A stretch of DNA of 64,000 bases from Rotaria sp. Silwood1 (taxonomy: Eukaryota; Rotifera; Eurotatoria; Philodinida; Philodinidae), in contig CAJNOP010000210.1 of assembly GCA_905250075.1 (NCBI GenBank), positions 101,116-165,115 of the forward strand, written 5' to 3'. Position 1 is the first letter of the stretch, and the number at the start of each line of letters is the position of its first letter. This document shows positions 60,213 through 64,000 of this stretch, one piece after another. The notes beneath the pieces were generated by a model. It did not search any database, had not been told where the DNA came from, and worked only from the letters and a program-made list of their open reading frames with translations. The translations under genes and the position numbers were made by a program.

Positions 60213-60272
60213 GAGAGTGTACGTGTGGATGTTGGCCATGTCATTATCTAAATCCATACCCATATCCCAACC
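60213..60272. repeat. Telomere-like hairpin 15
   Basis: GAGTGTACGTGTGGATGTTG and ATCCATACCCATATCCCAAC around about 20 bases. Confidence 0.55.
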
Positions 60273-60749
60273 TATATATTTAATGTTGTTATTTCGCCAT
60301 GCTTGTCCAATCATTTATTTTATTATTAATATTTTTTTTTCTTGGTTCTACGAACAAGTTTCTCGTTTTTCTTGGTTGATAATAGTCGTATAATGATCGA
60401 AAATTTCCCTTCATTTTCATTTACTGTTCATGTGATAAACTAAAAAAACTTTCTTTCTACATTTATATTTCTTGCGTTTATTAGGAATTAAATCTCAAGA
60501 TACATACTCATCTGTGTCGTACAGATATAGATAGTATATGTATGTAGTTTTGGCAGCTGTCAAAAGTCACAGAACGAGAAAGAAAAAAACACATATATAA
60601 TAAGAGCAGAAGAAGTATTGATATGATCACCCGACAGGAAGATCATAACATATGCAATAAGCTAATAGTTTGCTTTACTTTGCCGAAATGATGTCAGTTC
60701 GTTAGAATATCAACTACAGTGCAGATAAAAGTGACTTCTGTTGTAATAA

Positions 60750-61500
60750 TCATCCACTATATAACCGCTCAACGTTAGTATCAATAGCTCTAAATGTATC
60801 TTGAAGCAGTTCTAGATCTTGTATACCATATCTGACAAGCTGTTGCATATTCAATTCCATTTGATCATAAATGTCGAGTAGAAGCAGAATCATACTACTG
60901 ACAGCATACTAAAAGATTCATTACTTTACTAAGATACACAGATTTCTTTTCCTGCAGTTGAGCACCTACTTTTTTTCTGACCAGACAATTTCAAATCTTG
61001 TACACATGTTGCTTAGCATGTGGTATTGCTTGTTTACTCGTTATCATGCTAATATTCAGTTTTGATACTGCATCTCGTGCACCGTCGTAATACATATCAC
61101 AAATTTTTTCGGCATTTTACTGATTTCAGGCGCTTGAGAAGCATTTGTATTCAATTGTGAGGGTATGAGTTTGGATCTAAAAGAACAAAGGACCTACACC
61201 CACATCCACTCACACCCACTCCACGCCTACACCTACACACCCACAACCATACTCACACCCACCTCACATCACCCACACTCCACACCCACATCCACACCCA
61301 TATCCACACCCACATCCACACCCACAACGGGCAGAATCCGAATGAAAAACACATGAACAATGGCCACCAGCAGCACTATCCGATGATGATTCACCATTTA
61401 CGACCGTTTCTATTAAATAACGCATAGATGTTTCCGCTAAAAATATATATCAAAATAATCTTACGTGTCATGGAACATCGTCTCCGAGTTTGAAGCAAAG
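60750..61500 (-). pseudogene. Decayed coiled-coil protein gene carrying a telomere-like insertion
   Basis: Minus-strand coding pieces: MRYLIETVVNGESSSDSAAG (about 61430-61370) after a TTTTTAG acceptor, then the telomere-like tract, then AEKICDMYYDGARDAVSKLN and SMITSKQAIPHAKQHVYKI (about 61110-60990), then DIYDQMELNMQQLVRYGIQD and LELLQDTFRAIDTNVERLYS (about 60900-60755). The helical, Lys/Glu/Gln-rich composition fits a coiled coil. Frames change between pieces and stops are present, so it is broken. Unrecognised family. Confidence 0.4.
61193..61328. repeat. Interstitial telomere-like tract (CCCACA-type on the plus strand)
   Basis: 136 bases built almost entirely of CCACACCCACAT-like units. 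The last 47 bases repeat a 12-base unit (minus strand TGTGGGTGTGGA) about four times; the rest is degenerate. TGTGGG-type repeats are, as I recall, the bdelloid telomere sequence. It lies inside the remains of a gene on the minus strand. Confidence 0.7.
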
Positions 61501-62626
61501 ATTCCAAAACTAGGATAAAAGTGTTAAAATCTGGTTTTGATCTCGACTGAGTTAAGATTTCTTTACCCAGAGAAACTTAAAATATTCTGCATAAAAATTT
61601 TCATTGTCTGATATATCTTTCAGAATTTAAAAATGAATATTTCACATGAAAAGTTCAGAAGCAGAAATATTTCAGAATTGTTATACGAGAGCTTTCATTA
61701 GTCGATCAAATAAAATGCTATGAATCAAGACACTGATCACAAGTGAGTTTTGTATTTGACTAGCACATCGGAATCAGCAATATTGGCAATATTTCCATCC
61801 AAATGCTTAGCGTTTTGGGTTGCTCTGGTGAAGAATTATGCTGACTACCACACTACTCTCATGTGATATATATGTGACATTGTTTCTGAGAAGTTTTGTT
61901 GTCTGCATCGGTAGAGATTAAATTGCATTATTGATCCAGTATACTTCAAGATAGAGTACAAAAAAGGAACAAAGACAGCTCCGTTAGAAAATATATTTCA
62001 TGCACATGTGCAATCATGATTTGTCAAACACTGTCTGAAGCCATCTATTGTTTGCCTATGAAAAAGGATCAATTCGTAAACTTATTATGTATGCAGTTGA
62101 TCATTAACAATCCAAACTGTAGTTTGCAAAAACGGTAAAAACACAAATCGATGCATATTTTTTTAAGAAAGAAAAACATTGCTCTTTTTCAAAGCCTGTT
62201 TTCTTCAAGCTGAATTATATGCTGAGAGACATGTCGTTTAAGATGTGCATTGTATAATAATGAAGAAAACTTATAGAGTTGTAACATTAAGAAAACAAGA
62301 CAAATGGAAAGATATGCATCTAGCCGTCTTTTTACGGTTTTCATAAAATACATGATGATTTTTTTAATGACCAACTATATAGGGAATAATTGGTTGCCTT
62401 AGGAACGTTTTCTCAATGATGCAAGTAAAAGTCAGTTCAATACACTGTTACTCAATCGAACTATATACCAACTGATTCTCTTGCAACAAGGCAGCAAAAA
62501 AATGATCACCATTTCGAAATAGAAGAGTAAAGACAGAAGTAGCATGAAACTAAATAGTTTATTTCATTTCTTCTTTAAGTAATGTGTTATTTTATAGTTC
62601 ACAGGTTTCGCAATGAAAAATTTCTC
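61501..62626. other. Intergenic, no gene seen
   Basis: AT-rich with no long frame or repeat recognised. Confidence 0.5.
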
Positions 62627-63043
62627 TTAAAAATGTCCTGTTTGAGTGAGTGTTTGGCCGTAACATACGTCTACAATGACAATTGAGTATGTATCATTGC
62701 TGACCGTTTGATTTTGACCTGTCAATTGAAATTGTGCTTCAATAAAATATGGAAATCCGCTGCCTGCAATCGTTTGTCCAGGAATAATTGTCCACATGTA
62801 GGTAATTTCTGAAGTCCCATTGGTTTGTGTCTCGATTACAGTATTTGACCAAAATGTATTGTATTGTTTGGCAAAAGTAGCACCCAAATTGCGTTGAACA
62901 ACAATTTGTGCAGTAAAGTTTGATAGAGTTTGAGTACAATTGATATCGACATGTTCAACACCGTAATAGCCCGACGACGTTAATGTATACCAAGTCGAAT
63001 AAGTACAGACGTTTGTGGGACAAGCTGTGGATATTGAACCAGC
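62627..63043 (-). CDS. Last exon of a probable secreted protein
   Basis: The exon begins after a TTATTCTAG acceptor at 63044 and runs 139 codons to TGA-free sequence ending GQTLTQTGHF and a stop. It encodes a beta-rich, Asn/Thr/Ser-rich module with four to five sequons (NCT, NFT, NGT, NQT, NDT) and the phrase TSEITYMWTIIPGQTIAGSG, the kind of beta-sandwich that accompanies secreted carbohydrate-active proteins in bdelloids. Cysteines early in the exon (STACPTNVC) may pair. The earlier exons were not found: the next 300 bases upstream (63050-63400) show no open frame, so they lie further right or are lost. Family uncertain; no catalytic residues are visible. Confidence 0.55.
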   Translation of the reverse strand, partial: AGSISTACPTNVCTYSTWYTLTSSGYYGVEHVDINCTQTLSNFTAQIVVQRNLGATFAKQYNTFWSNTVIETQTNGTSEITYMWTIIPGQTIAGSGFPYFIEAQFQLTGQNQTVSNDTYSIVIVDVCYGQTLTQTGHF

Positions 63044-63045
63044 CT

Positions 63046-63890
63046 AGAATAATTTACGCGTTCTATCGTCATATTTCAAAAGAATTCCTTAACACACAGG
63101 TGATTATTTAAGTATTTTGAAAACTTCCTGAGCACGATTGTTCTACAATATACTTTTTGAGAATTTTAACGGTGAAAAGGTATATTGTCGTCGAATAAAT
63201 CATGAACGGATGGTAAATAATTTTAGTTTTATATGCTTTCACGTTTCTCATATTGTCTGGCATAAGTCTCAAAAATACTATGAAACACTATGCAAAGCAA
63301 AACAATAATCAGACAAGAAGTGAAATGTTCATCACTCAGACTTGGAAAAACTCTGCTCTCCAATTATGATGAAAAAAAATTATCTACGATAAGGGGATAA
63401 GGTTCTGGCGATTTTTGCTCACTCTTCAAAAAAACTTGACAGTTCTTAGTAACAGGATCTTTGACTAAAACAATGCAAAATGAGTCACACTTCAACAAAG
63501 GACTTAGGTTTTGTTCACTTTAAGGCAAATGATTAGGAATTTAATTTTTTCATATTTAAATTTCAGAATAAAGCCATTCGTGCATATTGAGTAGAGAATA
63601 CAATGTAGAATATTTCGCTGAAAAAATAACTCAACCGAGTGAGAAGCGCAAAAGAAAATTTGAAAATAGTCCTCCTATTTTAACTGCTCATTGATCGGTG
63701 AGTTCAGAAGAAATTCTATGTAAACTGGGGCAGTGTAGGCATTACTCTTCAATCTCGAAAAATGTTCGTTTTTCTTTGTCGAAACTCAAAACTTTGTTTA
63801 TTTTGTAGTAGATGGGTAGTTTCTTGAACACTAGTAGATCTACCCTCAATTTTGTTCCCATCAAATCCTCTCGAGATGAACTCACAATAG
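63046..63890. other. Intron or intergenic, nothing seen
   Basis: AT-rich; if the secreted-protein gene continues, this is its intron. Confidence 0.4.
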
Positions 63891-63892
63891 TT

Positions 63893-64000
63893 GTAGAACT
63901 TGCAGAATTTGTAGAGCTTGTAGAACTTGCAGAGCCTGTAGAGCTTGCAGAAATTGTAGAGCTTGTAGAACTTGCAGAACCTGTAGAGCTTGTATAAATT
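63893..64000 (+). repeat. 9-base minisatellite reaching the window edge
   Basis: Twelve consecutive units of the form GTAGARCTT or GCAGARCCT. In the frame that stays open it would encode VEL/AEP/VEL triplets. Units group into an apparent 27-base higher order. The array continues outside the window, so its length is unknown. Confidence 0.85.

Noticed and set aside
1481-60272. Hairpins considered as a CRISPR array or as tRNA-like genes
   Set aside because: Spacing is kilobases, units are not identical, there are no cas genes, the DNA is eukaryotic, and no cloverleaf or A/B boxes are visible.
61165-61356. Plus-strand frame rich in His, Thr and Pro
   Set aside because: It is a translation of the CCCACA-type tract; the neighbouring gene remnants are on the other strand.

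Overview
The window is AT-rich animal DNA that most likely comes from a bdelloid rotifer. The evidence is an ADP-ribosyltransferase-TPR protein of a type expanded in bdelloids, introns of about 50-70 bases with GT-AG ends, a PDZ/F-box/leucine-rich protein, a phosphoenolpyruvate carboxylase gene (a plant, bacterial and protist enzyme that animals normally lack, which fits the known bdelloid load of foreign genes), and many short motifs resembling the TGTGGG-type telomere repeat that I recall being reported for bdelloids. The species call is inference; no rRNA or mitochondrial marker is present.

Layout. 0-4 kb: last exons of a lamin-like gene (lamin tail domain), then a 905-base DNA element bounded by TTAA. 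6-8 kb: small membrane protein with a PAN/Apple-like ectodomain. 8.6-10.8 kb (minus): patatin-like phospholipase gene with several in-frame stops. 10.8-18.4 kb: no firm gene, but a 1.2 kb degenerate inverted repeat. 18.4-20.4 kb: intact ADP-ribosyltransferase-TPR gene. 22-25.8 kb: multi-exon PDZ-F-box-LRR gene, possibly with two further 5' exons. 26.1-26.6 kb: two nested palindromic MITEs. 27-30 kb: a decayed short-chain dehydrogenase (+) and a decayed two-TM protein gene (-). 30-37 kb: mostly empty, with one 285-residue hypothetical protein and an old tandem repeat. 37.1-38.1 kb: 7TM receptor gene with two in-frame stops. 39.3-42.0 kb (-): intact phosphoenolpyruvate carboxylase. 42.2 kb: a 100-N scaffold gap flanked by identical 47-base copies. 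47.4-48.6 kb: Ty3/gypsy fossil. 49.9-51.8 kb (-): complete five-exon nicotinate phosphoribosyltransferase. 52-64 kb: mostly empty, with three decayed gene remnants, an interstitial telomere-like tract, a last exon of a probable secreted protein and a 9-base minisatellite running off the edge.

The genes do not form one pathway. NAPRT (NAD salvage) and the ADP-ribosyltransferase (NAD consumer) share a cofactor, but 30 kb separates them and I see no functional linkage.

The most interesting structure is not a gene. About fifteen short foldback sequences are scattered between genes and in introns. Each runs from a TGTGGG-like arm into a CCCACA-like arm, several share a GAAGA-type loop, and all have the arrangement expected of a head-to-head telomere junction.
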